Assembly (NCBI GenBank): GCA_028023455.1
Contig: JAQFVV010012442.1
Location: 2,702,903 to 2,766,902, forward strand
Direction of reading: 5' to 3'
Origin: Epiperipatus broadwayi
Taxonomy: Eukaryota > Onychophora > Udeonychophora > Euonychophora > Peripatidae
DNA: 64,000 bases
This document shows positions 35,896-50,059 of this stretch, in pieces. The translations under genes and the position numbers were made by a program. Under the pieces are notes generated by a model. It was not told the DNA's origin. It did not search any database and saw only the letters and a program-made list of their open reading frames with translations. Within the stretch, counting starts at the first letter, position 1; every line of letters begins with the position of its first letter.

Positions 35896-38800
35896 AATTT
35901 GTAACTTATCTTTAGTTTATTTTTTTAGTATTTGTTTTCATCAATTGAATATGTATGTTTGTCTCAATTTTTCAAAACCAAATAAGCAATTTAAAAATTT
36001 CCAAAGACACATGATACTACTAATAATTCCGAACAAACCTGTCAATTTCAAATAAATGGTTGAACTTATACATTTAATTCACAAGTCAATGACAAACGTA
36101 CACTTGATTGTACTTTTTACTCTCCTTACTCACTCTTTTCTTCTCCCTCATTTCAGATTTGTTCAAAACCAAATAAGAATTTGAAAAGACAAATACTATA
36201 AAAAGTTCAAACTAAACTTATCAATTACAAGTAATATGAGATTTCAAAAACATATTTAAATTACAAATTAATTTGTAATTCATTATTACGTAGTATTTAC
36301 GAGTTTGCTCTTTTTCAAATCGGCAGTAGTTTTTAAATTTATTTAAGAATTATCTCAATATAAAAGTAAATGTCATTTACATAGAATAAAAATTATTTAA
36401 ATAGAATATAGGCACATGAATCTATAGGTATCCAATATTATTTACATTCAATTAATTTTATCATTTACAGCATCAAATTATATAGTATTTAATATATAAA
36501 TAATAATAGTGCAAATTGTTTTTTTTAAATAAGTCTAACTAACCTTATTTATAATTATTTAGGAAATTACCTAATATACCAATAACATAAATCCTAATGT
36601 TTAATTTTTTAAATATTTGATTAATAGAAATGGTACTGTAGAGAAAAAAAAAATTATGACTTAGTCGTATTTAGCAGTAGTAACTTTAGAAAAAAAAAAA
36701 TCCTGGTGAGTTTGATATCAATTTTGAATGACTCTTTGTAGCTGATATTATTTTAAATAATATAATTTCGCGGTTCATTACTAAATTTTTTAACTCTAGT
36801 TTCATTGTATTATTTATTTCATCAGTTTACTAATACATTAATATTATTTTTGAGGTTATATTAATTTCTTTAAAAATTTCCAAAATTTCCTAAATCATAT
36901 TGGCATAATTGTGAAGATCACATTTCACTTTTATTTATGTATTCAATTTTTATTGCAAAAATCTATTTTTTATAGTACAGAAAAAAAAGATTGTTGACTC
37001 AAGAATGGAAAAGGCAATAATAGTACAAAAATAAAAAAGTCGTCATTCCCAAAAAATGGCAGACTATTTAAGATAATAAAGCAAAGACATCTCGACAGAT
37101 AAAGTGAATTCACAAAGCATTTTTAAACAAAAATACTTGAAAAGGAGATAATTCACCTCAATATAATTTTGGAAACAGACTAGTATGTAATTTTGAAGAT
37201 AAAATACAGAAAGGTACTGATTTCAAAGTTTTAAAAAACAGTCTAAAGCATATTCTTTTTGAAAAAGAAATGTATAAATAAGAAATGCATAAGTCTTCTA
37301 TCCACAGACACAAAAATTAATTCTAGCAGAAAGATATCTCAATTAATGATTAAGTCCCAAAGTTTCATTGGTGATACTATTTATGCAACTATTTCTTATA
37401 TATGTATCCACTAATCTATAATTTATAAAATTAGTTTATTATATTTCCATCCAAAAATAATTCATTGGAAATTATAATAATCAGTGACAGATCGCAGTGC
37501 ACATTAATTTATATTCACGTAATGCAAAGTAGTTTGGAGTTATATAAAAGTAAAAGTTATTTAAAAAGTTAAAGGATGTATGATAATAATAATATGAGTT
37601 TACTTTTATTTGGGATAATGGCAGAAGCTTTAGATAAAAAAGGAAAAAAAAAATAAAACTTCAATTTGATGCAGTTTACGAAGTGATGGACAAGTGAATA
37701 TTAAATCTTTATTTTTGGAATGTAGGATATTAAAAGAGGAACATTATCTATTGTTTTGAGAATGAAAAACATTTAGAGAAAAAGAGATACAAATTTTGTT
37801 TTGTTTTTATTTAGACCTTTACAACAAATTGGGGGATATGAAGACAAAAACGAAATAACTTTTATTAAAATGAAATTAGAATAAGAAATAAATGAATTAA
37901 AGTTAAAAAATAATTGTTCAATAAGAAGTAAAAAATAGAAGATTTTATTTGGCATATCTAAAGGTTGTAGAGGGCAGGAAAATTTTGCAGGGCTAACAGA
38001 GTTTTTTGGTGGTATGAACAGAGACAATAAATTTCTTTAAGAGAAAGCCATTTTACCCCACTTTACACATTCTTATTTCTGAAATTATCTTTATTGCTGA
38101 GGAATTAAAATGAAATGCAGAATACAGCTTGCAACTGAAATTAATACAGGGAAACTTAAAAATCCTAAGATTTTGAAAAATAAACCATCATGTATTTTAT
38201 AAATAGTTCTGAAATAATAAAAAAAGAATATTTATCTTATTTTATTAAATAATAAAAATATTTAAATAATGTGTTAACATTACCTATAAATTCTGATGAT
38301 TGCTATTTTTGCCAAATCAAAAAATGATTTATAGAGTACTCTTAACGTTTTGAATGCAACATATAAAGATTTTAGTTTATTGATTAATGCTCAAAAACTG
38401 AACCGTTTGAATGCCTGACTCATCAAAAAATGAGAAGATTTGACATCACTTTAAATTGGCTACTTTTTATTCCACGTATACATATTATATTATACGTCAT
38501 TCGAAAGAAAATCAAAAGTTCTGTAAAATGGTGCCCTCTTCAGAATTATGTTACAAGTAAAAAATCAATAAAAATGACCATATATGTCAAACAAAACCAA
38601 AGCATCATCTCCTCACCACCTTTTCTTGAATCTTATTGGCTGTCCAACTTCTGTCAGAAAGGGAAATGGCTTCCAAAAAGTAAAAAGTTACGTTCGTTTT
38701 GATTTTTATTACGAAAATGATAAACGAATGTTTACAACATTTTAAACAATATTTGAATTGAATTATAAATTATTATTGATAAAATAATACTAAAAATCAA

Positions 38801-40183
38801 ATTATTTTAGAAAAATAATTAAGATATTACCAATAATTATTTATTTATTGCTACATATTTATCATAACGTTAAAGTGAAAAAAAAAAGATTGCTGATGCA
38901 ATCTTTTTTGGTTGGTTGAATAGCAATTACTTTTATTTCACCGCAATTGAATATTTTTTAAATTATAAATCAAATTTTATTTTTGAAAAGACTTTCGTTT
39001 ACTTTTGTAATCTGACAATTTAGTATTATACTTTTTACAAACGAAACTAACGTATTTATATTATTAAAAGTGAATCTATTTAACAATAGATTTTGTTAAA
39101 GTTGTGAGTTGGCCAATTAAAAGTTTTGATTTTTAACTCATTCGGCCAATTAAATAATAATCGTTCTCAATAACTTTCACTTGAACTTTTATAAACTTAC
39201 GAATAAATCAGTTGTTTTACATGTAGAAGAGTGAAATTACTTATTGAGATTTAACACAGATATCAATGTTCTGCTGCTGCTTTTAATAATTTAAGAGATC
39301 AAATATTTCAACATAAGAAAATAATTATTGCAACTAAGCTATAATTAAATTTGTCATTTTACTTAATTTATTGGGTGTAAGTAGTTGGTGAAATATGAAG
39401 TCATTCGGCAAGTTTCATTTAAGAATCTCAGTAAAATTGAATAAATGCAAAAGCAAAATCATAAAACAAAACAATGTTCTTCAGCATTCTAGATGTGATA
39501 GTCATGAGTCCAATATTATTATTTCAAAATAACCTTTATTTACACAAAAAGTCAAATATTCAGCGTTATACAGAGTTTTTGATCAGTTTTGTATTATAGG
39601 TAAGTATGAATCTCGACCAATTAAACATATTATATAAGCAATGACCTAATAATGAGATTGAATACCAGAGCATTGTATAAATTAACTTGTGAAATCTAAC
39701 AAATAGCATATATTAAATTGCATTAATGATGATCAATAGATTTTAACAAGTGATAATACGATGTGAGTAACTTGTAACAGCTCACTTTATTTGTGATAAA
39801 AACTCATTTCAAATCATACTGTGACATCATAGTGAAAAGCTAAATGTTCATTGTGAAAATAAATTATCATGGTGAATCAAAACCCATTTGTCATAATTGT
39901 GGCATGAATGTGTATTACATGAAGATTCAATAAAGACTGAGAGGTAGTTAAATTAGATGATAAGTAGATGATTTAAAGTAAAATTTTATTGTATATTATT
40001 TATAAGACGGGATCTAAGTTTGCATGTAATCCCATGGCATGAAAGGTTGGTGTGTCAGGAATCCATTATGTACATGGCTATTGCTAAATCTTTAATTGAC
40101 TTCATATTTGATCAGCAAGACTAGGCAATCAGGTTTTTAGATCACTTTCTTTAGCTTTGTATAATAACTTTAGGAAAAGCTCT
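35896..40183. other. Unassigned AT-rich sequence
   Basis: Several short frames exist (for example 38430-38702 plus and 37773-38027 minus), but none shows a domain, good codon pattern or splice context. Small perfect palindromes lie at 36259-36280 and 38882-38909. Confidence 0.3.
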
Positions 40184-40549
40184 TCAATGGAACCGACTGA
40201 TTATCAAATAATACTTCACATCTAATCTTCCAGATGACAAAGTTTGTAAATATGGCCAGATGAATGTAGCCAAAATTTCAATTTCTGAGTGCATCACTAA
40301 GGTGTACATTTGTTGAGTTGTAGCCTGTAATTCTCTATAGGACAATATTCCATAGACACATCCACTATTCATATTGATAGAGTATGTGTTCCATGGACTC
40401 ATCATATCTTCTATAAAGGATTCAGATGGTATCAATTTTGTGTCCCCTCTAATACAAAGAAATATCCCAGTAGGCAAGGCTCCAAGGTTGACCTTCACCA
40501 AAATGTCCACAAACTTTGGTTCCAATCTCAGGAACTTGATCAGCTTCAC
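40184..40549 (-). CDS. Hypothetical reading frame, 121 codons
   Basis: The longest non-repeat frame in this part of the window (minus strand). It has a mixed, non-low-complexity composition (for example LGALPTGIFLCIRGDTKLIP and ATTQQMYTLVMHSEIEILAT) and contrasts with AT-biased junk frames nearby. I recognise no family, motif, signal peptide or membrane segment. It lies 178 bp from the edge of the LTR-like repeat at 40727. It could be a degraded transposon piece or an isolated exon. Confidence 0.25.
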   Translation of the reverse strand: MKLIKFLRLEPKFVDILVKVNLGALPTGIFLCIRGDTKLIPSESFIEDMMSPWNTYSINMNSGCVYGILSYRELQATTQQMYTLVMHSEIEILATFIWPYLQTLSSGRLDVKYYLIISRFH

Positions 40550-40726
40550 AAGATGAGGGATTCCAACTGGAAGAAGATTCTGTGTCTTAGATTTACCAGA
40601 GAAAACTAATTGATATGAATTCCAGTAAGATAATTTCCATAAAACTTGTAGCTAGAGGTTTTAATGCTATTGATCATGATTGTTATTTGTTGTTAAAGCC
40701 AAATATTTTTTATGAGGGGGTGGGTA

Positions 40727-42982
40727 CGCCAGGATAGGAAGTAATTTCAAATTGTTTTTATGATAGGTTTGATACAGTCATCGGTATGTTTATAAAAGGT
40801 ATTGACTCTTACATGCCTTTGAAAGATTACTTTAATTTCAATTTTTCATGCCACTCCCAGAAAGAAAAAGATTAATTCCCTCTCCTGAAAGAATATGTAA
40901 GGCAAATAATAATATGAAATATAATGAATCAAACAAAATCTAATAGAAATAAACATGAAATGACCAAATATTTAAATCCCGATTAGAAAGTATCCCATTT
41001 GCCAGCTCAGCATTCTCTTTATCACAGGTAAAAAACTTAAACTTGTGCAATTATCTAAGTGTTTTATTATTTTAGAGAAAGAAATATTAATACATTATCA
41101 AAGCAGTAAGGGAGTTTTATAATTATTAAATAAATGTTTATTGAATCCCTTCAACAATTACCGAGATAAATAAAATAATAATAAACCCCAATGCATAATA
41201 AATAATATAAAAAATATATGTATGAGAGCATTATAGCTATTTTAATAAAGAAAGAGAATGTAAAATTATAAAGAATCAACAAGTGAGAAAGTGATCCGAG
41301 ATTCATAAACTCGCACAGGAATACATTTCACAAACACTGAATAGTAATTAAAATGTTATCTTAATGAAAGAAATACACAAATAAAAGATTTATTACATTG
41401 ATATTTATATGAAATTATTAGAATAAAAAATAATAAGGGTACCACATAAATTCTCTATCTTACTTTTAGGGATTTTGAGTAGGCCAAGTATCTGTTCATC
41501 CAGGATGGCAGGGACTTCTCTTTAACAAGGCATTATTCGGCTGCTTTCATTATCGTTTGGTGGCTGTATTTAGGAGACATTTCTGGTATTGTTCAACAGC
41601 TCTCATAATCATTTGATGGCTGGTTTCAGGAGACCTTTCTGATGGCCGAGCAAAGCTGGGCAGGCGCATTGACTGGGGGTTCCTACGCCATGACCATTTC
41701 ACTGATGTGAGTACATTTGTGCTTGAGGTTTAATTATATATTTTTTTCTTTGGTTAACAATTATCAACTAACAGTAGTGCTGTTTTTTTTTTGTTTTCTA
41801 CAGCACTGGTAACAGTTCTCTTTTACTTTGGGTATTTAAATATCAACACCTCTCTGCAAACACAGATCTCTACTGCACTAATAAGAATTGGCTAGTTGGA
41901 TACCATCTTGAAGTTTACATCAGCATAATATGAGAAAAATAACTAGAACTGGGAATTCTCTAAGTTCAAACAAGCAGGTTCAGATAAATCCAAAAAGTTA
42001 GCATGAGTGAGTGAATGATTGACTGCTTCAGTGAGTGAGTGATAGACTTAGTGACTGATTGACTGCCTGTGCCTGATTGATTTAGTGTCCAAATTGATTG
42101 CCTGTGCCCAATTGAATGCCCATTCCCAAAACTGGTAAACAGCATATATAGCCTTCCTCATTACAACCCCAATCTAGAAACCCCTCTGAAACACATTTAA
42201 TTATCTAATTCCGACTTTTGTTAGTGGATTTATACAATGTGCAAAGCATTCCTATAAAATCCACTAATTAATCTCAAGAATTTATTTATTTTTAATTCAA
42301 TTTGCTTTCTACTCTGACCACTATCTGATCCAACATACACCTACAAAAATATTGATTATATAAGTTATTTTCCATTAATCAGATTACATATTTAAAATAT
42401 ATTTTTAATTAAATTAGATATCTTTCTCCACCTGCATTAACATAAATTTTAATGAACTCTTTTGTTGAGTTGAAATATTTGATAATTAAAAAAAAAATGA
42501 ACATAATTACTTATCTATTAAAATGTAATTACCTTTAGGCTTTTTTAAACTTAGAACAATCAGTTTGTAGAGAAAAATATCTAGTACAACTTTTGATTTA
42601 ACATTACCTATATGTTGGAACTTTTAAATATTTCCATTTTCATATCTTTTCACAAGCATTTACCCAAAAAATTATACCTACAAATTACACATAAACATCT
42701 TTGCGTTTATAAAAAAAATGAACATAAAAATAATAATAATAATTAATTATAAGCATATAGCTAATATGCTAACACTTCAGATTATAAGTTTTAATTATTG
42801 GTTTTTCTTGTGTGTGTGTGAGTATATAATATATCCAAAGACATCTCTCACTTATTTTATAACCTGACAATTAAAATTTATTTAGATGGTATACACAAAC
42901 CTTTAATGGCTTTATTATGCATTTTACACCATTTTCTTATGTAATACCATCTTATGCTTGACCATACGAAGTGTGCCTGTTA
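40727..42982 (-). repeat. Terminal repeat a (putative 3' LTR)
   Basis: Ends mutated relative to copy b (CGCC for TGCC at 40727, TTA for TCA at 42982). It contains a degenerate TGACTGA-type short tandem region (42006-42125), present also in copy b. Confidence 0.6.
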
Positions 42983-43899
42983 TAATATCCCTTCCCAAAT
43001 AAGACATTTAAATGGGATTATCATTTAACATCTTTTAATCATTAATTACATTTTCTTTTATTTTAAATCTAAAATTTTATAATATAACACAATAAACATA
43101 TGAAAAGTAAATATTTATATTTGACCCCCACTTTTATCCATATGAATCTTTATTGAGCAAAAGGCATGATGTCTGAAAACCTGAGCTATGGAACCCTGTC
43201 TCCCAAGCATCAAACACAGGCCAAGACTGCATTGACATCCCCAGGGCAGAAACACTAAGTGATACAGAACCACAGCATAAAGATCACTGCTATATTTATA
43301 ACTCTGTGACAGCCAATCAAAATAAAATTTCAGTCACATGACCCCATCTTAAAATAAAAAAGGTCAGGATTTTCTAACCAAGAACCCTACTGAAATATAA
43401 ATTTGAGTAAATGCACTCCTGATCATTCTTTATGTAGATTTATAGGGTATTTTGCATTATTGAAGAATTCATCACAGAGGAATTTTTATCTCTGCCCATC
43501 TACGGCACCCATTCTCATTCCGTATTGAGGCTTAAAGAGTCTTTTGCAATGGAATAGATCCCAGAGGAATTTTCATCTCTGCATACTCTACCACAGCATC
43601 ACAGAACTTCAAACCACACAAAGACCTCCAACAATTTCTCTGCACTCTCACCATCTCTAACCCCAGGGCACAGAAAGTAATGACTGACCTACATATACAA
43701 CACTCTAAAAATTGAAGTTCACACATCCAACCCTCAAACAACATGACCAACCACTTCACTTATTTTATTTCCTGACAACTATTCATTTTTTTAAAATTCA
43801 TTTATTTTACCTCGAATTCAAGTTTAACAATGCACACCAAATAATTCAATTCAAGCTCATATTTCATTTACAAATCCCTTGTATTTTCTTGTTTTTTTT
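42983..43899. other. Internal region between the terminal repeats, no gene recognised
   Basis: GC-richer than its flanks. Two related ~50-bp stretches (near 43470 and 43560) share CAGAGGAATTTT(T/C)ATCTCTGC. No reading frame is supported. Confidence 0.35.
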
Positions 43900-44990
43900 A
43901 ACAGTCCATCCTAGTATGTACATATTTTTTAATTACTTTAATCTTGGTCAGGCAATTTCTTCTTACTCCTACTATACTCACTAGGACCAGAGAATCATAA
44001 GCCACTTTTATGTCTGGGTTGGTGTTCCAGCCAATTACTTTCCAGTTCATGAATATTGCATCTAATTCTTCTCTTTCTTTTAGAGCTATCTGCCAATCTC
44101 TGCCTGTTATTTCTATCCCAATTATTCTGATCTCTGCTGTACTTTTATATTATCATGAATGATTCTGCTTCCTTCACTTTCAAGAAGCTTAAATCCCTCT
44201 TCTTTGGTTATATATTGAAACCTAGGGCTGTCTAGTACTTCCATAAATTCAACCATCCTCTCCACTACTTTAATTTCAGCACTTATTTTTACTGTTAAAC
44301 CTTTCTTGATCTTAGAGGGGTTGTTCTTTATGTACATGCTAACATGTATGCTTATTACTTTCTTGTGAACATTTACAACTTTGTTTTCAATTACCTCAGC
44401 ATATGTCCTCTCTAACTTTTCTACTCCATGACCTTCTTTAGTCAAATCTATCTTTATCCTATTGCTATAACCATTCACCATTTCTTCAACCCTTTCCTAT
44501 ATTTTTTATGTATTACCTCACAGTCCACTTTCATTAACTGCAGCCTCATCTGGATCTTTTCCAGCCTATTGCTATGAATTTGATTGAGGTCTTTACATTG
44601 TTTTTCCATGCTTTGCAGCCTTGTTTTGACCCCCCATGTCATTTCCTTTCAGAAATCATTGAGCTTTTTGCTATGTTTTGTACTATTTCTACTTTCATAT
44701 CTTTTATCTCCCTGGTCATCTGCTTGAGATTGAGTCTCACAGTATTGAGAAATATTTCCATCATCATCACTAAGTTTTCTCCTTCCTTTCTAGGTGTATC
44801 TTCATTTTGTGACTCCATTACTGCCTCTATTATACTTTCTTACTTTGACATGCACTTAGATTATATATATTTTCCACTATTGATATTATATTTTAACGCT
44901 ATTTTTATTCGATACCTTTTTTGCTTATACAAATACTCAGTGCACACCATGGTCCCCTTATTGTGACCATCATTTATTTTTCCCTTTTGT
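43900..44990 (-). pseudogene. Decayed minus-strand reading frame, gag- or ORF1-like
   Basis: The frame 44481-44122 (119 codons) is lysine/glutamate-rich and begins around NRIKIDLTKEGHGVEKLERT. It continues after a shift with AEIRIIGIEITGRDWQIALK and then KEREELDAIFMNWKVIGWNT to a stop near 43903. Upstream pieces in other frames (44990-44490) are helical and charged (for example MGGQ, SMEKQCKDLNQIHSNRLEKI), suggesting a coiled coil. A coiled coil followed by a basic/acidic domain, between two long repeats, fits a retroelement gag or ORF1. No zinc knuckle, protease or RT is visible, so the family is not named. Confidence 0.35.
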
Positions 44991-45239
44991 GCCATGTTCT
45001 CCTTATTCATTTAACAACTAAATAAATAAGAAATCTATTTTCCAAGATCGCTTTCCAAATGCTAACCCTATTAACTATAAAAACAAATAATTCAACATTA
45101 AACCATACAAGTATTGGAAATGTTTTAAGCCTAAAAAAACTGATTATGAATAGCATTGCAATTATAAATGTTATGTGCTGTCGAAAAAATTCTTATTGAT
45201 ACAATTTCAAAATTCTACATTACTATTTAAAGATTTACT

Positions 45240-45410
45240 TTTTATTTTTAAAAAATGTATTTATTCCTGAAGTCTGCATTTATTTTTATTAATTATGTAG
45301 TTTACTGCATTTAGTTTTATTAATTATGTAGTTTATACCTATATACTGCCATTTATTTTTATTAAATATGTAGTTTATACCTATATACTGTCATTTATTT
45401 CCTTCTCCAA
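45240..45410. repeat. Short degenerate tandem repeat
   Basis: TTTATTAATTATGTAGTTTA and ACCTATATACTG recur three times at ~45-55 bp spacing. Confidence 0.7.
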
Positions 45411-45449
45411 CAATTTATTTATCTAACTTTTTTATTTTATTTTATATAT

Positions 45450-45474
45450 ATAGATTATTTTGTTGTATATATAT

Positions 45475-45518
<44 letters not shown>

Positions 45519-45530
45519 ACAAAATAATCT
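45450..45530. repeat. Inverted repeat centred on (TA)n
   Basis: AGATTATTTTGTTGT on the left pairs with ACAACAAAATAATCT on the right across TA repeats. Confidence 0.8.
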
Positions 45531-45840
45531 TAATCAGGATTATTGCAGTGACAAACATCACTTCAAAAACAAAATAAAGGTTAAAATTCTTATTTATAAA
45601 GATTCCTACTTGTAAGCTCTTTTTTATTTTCGTAATCTAAAATTCTCTTAAACACTTTGCTTTTCTGAGATTATTTTAGATTTTTAATTATGTTCAGAAG
45701 CCACAATTTTTTCCTATAGTGGTCATGTTAGATAAGGCCCAACACATTCAGCAACAAAATTATCCCGTCTATACCATTTCATCCCTACCCTAATAAGGTG
45801 AGCATGTGCACATATCGAACATGAAAAAAATATGGTGACA

Positions 45841-48000
45841 TGCCAGGATAGGAAGTAATTTCAAATCTTTATGATCGGTTTGATACATTCATTAGTATGT
45901 TTGTAACATTATTGACTCTTACATACCTTTGAAAGATTACTTTAATTTCAATCCTTCGCACCACTCCCAGAAAAAAAAAGATTAATTCCCATTCCTGAAA
46001 GGATATGTAAGGCCAAAAATAATATAAAATATAATGAATCAAACAAAAACTAATAGAAATAAAAACCAATTGACCAAAAATGTAAATGCCAAGGGAGTAT
46101 TTCATATGCAAGCTCAGCATTCTCTTTATCTCAGGTAAAGAAATGGGAAACTAAAACTTGTGCAATTATCTAAATGTTTTATTATTCTAGAGAAAGAAAT
46201 ACAAATAAATTATCAAAGCAATAAGGCAGTTTTATAATTATTAAATAAATGTTTATTGAATCTCTTCACCAATTACCAAGATAAATATAATAATAAGAAA
46301 CCCCAATGGATAATAAATAATATAAAAAATATATATATGAGAGTTTTATAGCTATTTTAATAAAAAAAGAGAATGTAAAATTATAAAAAAATCAACTAGT
46401 GAGAAAGTGGTCTGAGATTCATAAACTCACACATGAATAGATTTCTCAAACACTGATTAGTAATTAAAATGTTATTTTAATGAAAGAACTTCTCAAATAA
46501 AAGATTTATTATGTTGATATTTATATGAAATTACTAGAACAAAAAAATAATAAGGGTACCATATAAAGTCTCTATCGTACTTCTAGTGGTTTTGAGTAGG
46601 CCAAGTATCTGTTCATCCAGGATGGCAGGGACTTCTCTTTAATAAGGCATTATTTGGCTGCTTTCATTATCATTTGGTGGTTAGATTTAGGAGAGATATC
46701 TGGTATTGTTCAACAGCTTGCATGATCATTTGATGGCTGGGATCAGAAGACTGTTCAGATGGCAGGAGCAAAGCTGGAAAGGCACACTGACTGAGGATTC
46801 CTACCCCATGAGCACTTCACTAATGGGAGTACATTTGTGCTTGAGGTTTAATTATAATTTCCTTTTTGGTTAACGATTATCAACTAACGGTAGTGCTTTC
46901 TTTTTGTTTTCTACAGCACTGGCAACAGTTCTTTTTTACTTTGGGTTTTCAAATACCAACACCTTCCTGCAAACACAGTTCTCTACTGCACTAATGAGAA
47001 CTGGCTGGTTGGATACCATCTGGAAGTTTGCATCAGCGTGATATAAGAAAAATAACTAGACCTGGGAATTCTTTAAGTTCAAACAAACAAGTTCAGATAA
47101 ATCCAAAAAGTTATCATGAGTGAGTGAATGATTGACTGCTTCAGTAAGTGAGTGATAGACTTAGTGGCTGATTGACTGCCTGTGCCTGATTGATTTAGTG
47201 TCCAAATTGATTGCCTGTTCCCAATTGAATGCCCATGCCCAAAACTGGTGAACAGCATATACAGCCCTCCTCATTACAATCCCAATCTAGAAACCCCTCT
47301 GAAACACATTTACTTAGCTAATTCCAACTTTTGATAGTGGATTTATACAATGTGCAAAGCATTCCTATGAAATCCACTAATTAATCTCAAGAATATATTT
47401 ATTTTTAATTCAATTTTTTTCTACTTTGGCCACTATCTGATCCAACATACACACACAAAATAAGAAAAAAAATTGATTATATAAGTTATGGTCTGATAAT
47501 CAGATTACACTTAAAATAGTTTTCTGATAATCAGATCACATCTAAAATATATTTTTAATTAAATTAGATATCTTTCCCTACTCGCATTAACATAAATTTT
47601 AATGAACTTTCAGATTTAAAAGTACCTATATGTTGAAACTTTTAAATATTTCCATTTTCCAATCTTTTCACAAGCATTTAACAAAAAAAAATTATACATA
47701 CAAATTATGCATAAACATCTTTGCATTTATAAAAAAAAATAAACATAAAAATAATAATAAAAAATAATTATAAGCATATAACTAATATGTTAACACTTCA
47801 AATTATAAGCCTTAATTATGGGCTTTTCTTGTGTGCACCAGTATATGATATATCCACAGACATCTCTCACTTATTTTATAACCTGCCAATTAAAATTTAT
47901 AGAAATGGTATACACACACCTTTAATGGCTTTATTATGTATTTTTGGTCATTTTCTTATGTAATACCATTTTATGCTTGGCCATACGAAGAGTGCCTGTC

Positions 48001-48001
<1 letters not shown>
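45841..48001 (-). repeat. Terminal repeat b (putative 5' LTR)
   Basis: Collinear with copy a and about 95 bp shorter owing to indels, including loss of part of the 42470-42600 stretch. Its right edge meets (TA)n at 48002. Confidence 0.6.
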
Positions 48002-48041
<40 letters not shown>

Positions 48042-48044
48042 CAA

Positions 48045-48078
<34 letters not shown>
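48002..48078. repeat. Interrupted (TA)n microsatellite
   Basis: Two TA blocks separated by GACAATGA. Confidence 0.9.
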
Positions 48079-48080
<2 letters not shown>

Positions 48081-48463
48081 GCCTCTCTAATATTTATAAT
48101 AAAAAAATTTAATAAAAAATTAATACTTTAATAACTTATTTACTGGCCTAATATTTAAATGCAGATAAAATGGCAAACAGAAAGTTTTATAAACATCGTA
48201 ACATGTGTGGATCAGGTTTGATCTTTGTCTAGTAATCTAGAAAGATGTGAAGCATGAAACACCTCAGGTTGAAAGTGAGAGAAATATTTTTCTCTATTCA
48301 ACTGATTTTATTAGTGAAAGAGACATCTAAATCTAGTGTTAAAAAGATTTGAGAGAGATAAAATCCATTTTAACTTAACTTTACTGTGAAAAAATTGGAA
48401 TTGAAGAAAATAACTCATTAGTAAGCAGTTTTTCAAAATTAAGAACTGTTGATTACTTTAGAC

Positions 48464-49317
<854 letters not shown>

Positions 49318-49325
49318 TTTTAGAC

Positions 49326-49975
49326 CACCCTGAAAATGAGATGGAGATCAAAGAAATCACAGATCAGTAAAATATATTTTGTTTGAGGGAGCCTTTTTGG
49401 CTACCGAAGAAACTCTATGCACATTGGTAGAATTAAAATTTAAAATGAAAATAATATATGGAATCTTATGGCAGTTTCCAAAGTCTGAAGAAGACTTCCT
49501 TTGTTATTGTTTCACCTATGCTATTGCTGAAACTAAATCAAAATTAAAGCCCTAACTAAAAATGCTAAAATTATATTAAAAGCAGAAAATATCCATATTC
49601 ATAGAAATAATCATACCCAGAGCAGAAAAAAAGAAGAAATGAAAAAAAAACCATTACAATACTACAAATGGTCCTTAACAAAGTGCAATTTGTATAACAA
49701 CAACCTCATCATCACAGTAAAATAGAAGGAAAAATTACAAGCCCAACTCTAAATCGGAAATTTTCCAGAAAACCACTGTAATTGATAAATGTACATGGGT
49801 TAAACATTGGTATGTGGCTAAATTCAAATTTTAACCTTCAGCAAGCTGACTTTCAAATGAAATTCACTAAACTCACTGAAAACGGTCTCTCCTTCAAAAT
49901 AAAAGAACTTGGTAATATCTATTTTAATTTTATTTTCTCAATGAATATTAAAAATTCTTTTTTTAATAAATTCAT
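49326..49975. other. Unassigned sequence
   Basis: No supported gene. Short frames only. Confidence 0.3.
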
Positions 49976-49997
49976 CTCTCTCTCTCTCTCTCACTCA

Positions 49998-50032
<35 letters not shown>

Positions 50033-50059
50033 ACTATCTCTCTCTCTCTCTCTCTCTCT
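49976..50059. repeat. (CT)n with CACTCACTAT interruptions
   Basis: CT repeat broken twice by the same CACTCACTAT word, a higher-order duplication within a microsatellite. Confidence 0.9.

Larger units (their letters stand above)
40727..48001 (-). mobile_element. Candidate LTR element with ~2.2-kb terminal repeats
   Basis: Two direct repeats (40727-42982 and 45841-48001) are collinear throughout with perhaps 90% identity by eye and several indels. Read on the minus strand the better copy starts TGACAGGCAC and ends CCTATCCTGGCA, i.e. TG...CA. A purine tract (GGGAAGGGA) lies just upstream of the 3' repeat. Internal minus-strand frames are decayed. Against an LTR element: no TGG-type primer binding site is seen after the 5' repeat and no clear target duplication. 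A segmental duplication of a long repeat is the alternative. It is older than the 8756-13496 element. Confidence 0.5.

Noticed and set aside
43532-43984. Opposed frames of 75 and 90 codons
   Set aside because: They overlap each other in the decayed internal region of the LTR-like pair and show no motif.
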